This document shows positions 5,523 through 5,733 of a stretch of 5,733 nt of DNA, piece after piece. Source of the stretch: Candidatus Peregrinibacteria bacterium (GTDB taxonomy: Bacteria; Patescibacteriota; Gracilibacteria; UBA1369; LOWO2-01-FULL-3); NCBI GenBank assembly GCA_018664365.1, contig JABJOK010000074.1, positions 1-5,733 of the forward strand, read 5' to 3'. The notes under the pieces are model-generated. The model did not search any database and had not been told where the DNA came from. It saw only the letters and a list, made by a program, of their open reading frames with translations. The first letter of the stretch is position 1. Each line of letters begins with the position of its first letter. The translations under genes and the position numbers were made by a program.

Positions 5523-5733
5523 ATGAATAAAACTTGTAAACAGTGTAGCCATGAGTTCGAAATTCCTGTTGAGGACTTGGATTTCTACAAGAGCGTCCCG
5601 GTCAAAATTGGGGGAAAGGAGATTCCTATGGATCCTCCCGATTATTGCGTTGGTTGTCGTCATCAGAAGCGTATGGCGGTTCGTAATGAGATGTTCTTAC
5701 ATCACCGGGAGTGTGATTTTTCTAAGAAAAAAA
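5523..5733 (+). CDS. Zinc-ribbon-like protein of a CPR-type family (3' end outside window)
   Basis: Seventy codons are visible before the right edge. Two CXXC knuckles, CKQC (5-8) and CVGC (42-45), are followed by a basic run (RHQKRMAVRNE, 46-56) and a further Cys at 64. This suggests a zinc-binding domain followed by a conserved arginine-rich helix. The pattern CxxC, Glu/Asp-Leu-x-Phe-Tyr, Pro-Pro-x-x-Cys-x-x-Cys-Arg, then Arg-Asn-Glu matches a family of small uncharacterised proteins I remember as frequent in CPR genomes; that is recall, not a search. The function is unknown, and nucleic-acid or ribosome association would fit the basic zinc-ribbon character. Upstream is a short-leader promoter with no Shine-Dalgarno motif. 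It is divergent from the TrmB-family regulator and could share its control region. Confidence 0.78.
   Translation, partial: MNKTCKQCSHEFEIPVEDLDFYKSVPVKIGGKEIPMDPPDYCVGCRHQKRMAVRNEMFLHHRECDFSKKK

Overview
This is a compact, AT-rich bacterial window with seven protein-coding genes, two of them cut by the window edges, and no RNA genes, insertion sequences or CRISPR arrays. It most resembles a Candidate Phyla Radiation (CPR/Patescibacteria) genome, perhaps Peregrinibacteria or Gracilibacteria. The reasons are two secreted S-layer-homology (SLH) proteins with paired cysteines, a TrmB-family regulator, the start of a two-CXXC protein of a type I remember from CPR genomes, and start codons without Shine-Dalgarno sequences. 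This placement comes from family resemblance, not from a search. UGA ends two genes and glycine uses GGN codons, so the code looks standard (not the UGA=Gly code of some Gracilibacteria and Absconditabacteria).

Layout. Positions 1-618 (minus strand) hold the N-terminal 206 codons of a class I SAM-dependent methyltransferase-like protein, driven by a perfect TTGACA-N17-TATAAT promoter. Divergent from it, a plus-strand surface cluster follows. At 727-2097 is a secreted protein with three SLH repeats and a C-terminal alpha/beta-hydrolase of the feruloyl esterase/LpqC (PHB depolymerase-like) type with an apparently intact Ser-Asp-His triad. At 2155-3336 is a paralogous SLH protein with a charged helical stalk and an Asp/Glu tail built from 24-bp and 12-bp DNA repeats. 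At 3336-3941, overlapping by one base, is a six-helix ferric-reductase-like (YedZ/MsrQ-like) membrane protein.

Facing this cluster, with one base between the stop codons, is a minus-strand pair: a TrmB-family regulator (4606-5373) and, 9 bases downstream, an unrecognised three-helix membrane protein (3943-4596). The regulator's promoter and leader carry two interleaved inverted repeats, which suggests autoregulation. Divergent from it at 5523 starts the zinc-ribbon-like protein, which runs off the right edge.

How they may work together. The plus-strand genes suggest a cell-surface module: an anchored esterase, an anchored acidic and possibly cation-binding protein, and a haem-type membrane electron carrier whose translation is tied to the acidic protein. 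The most interesting reading is that the acidic SLH protein and the ferric-reductase-like protein cooperate in metal capture or reduction at the surface. That is inference from domain content and gene overlap only.
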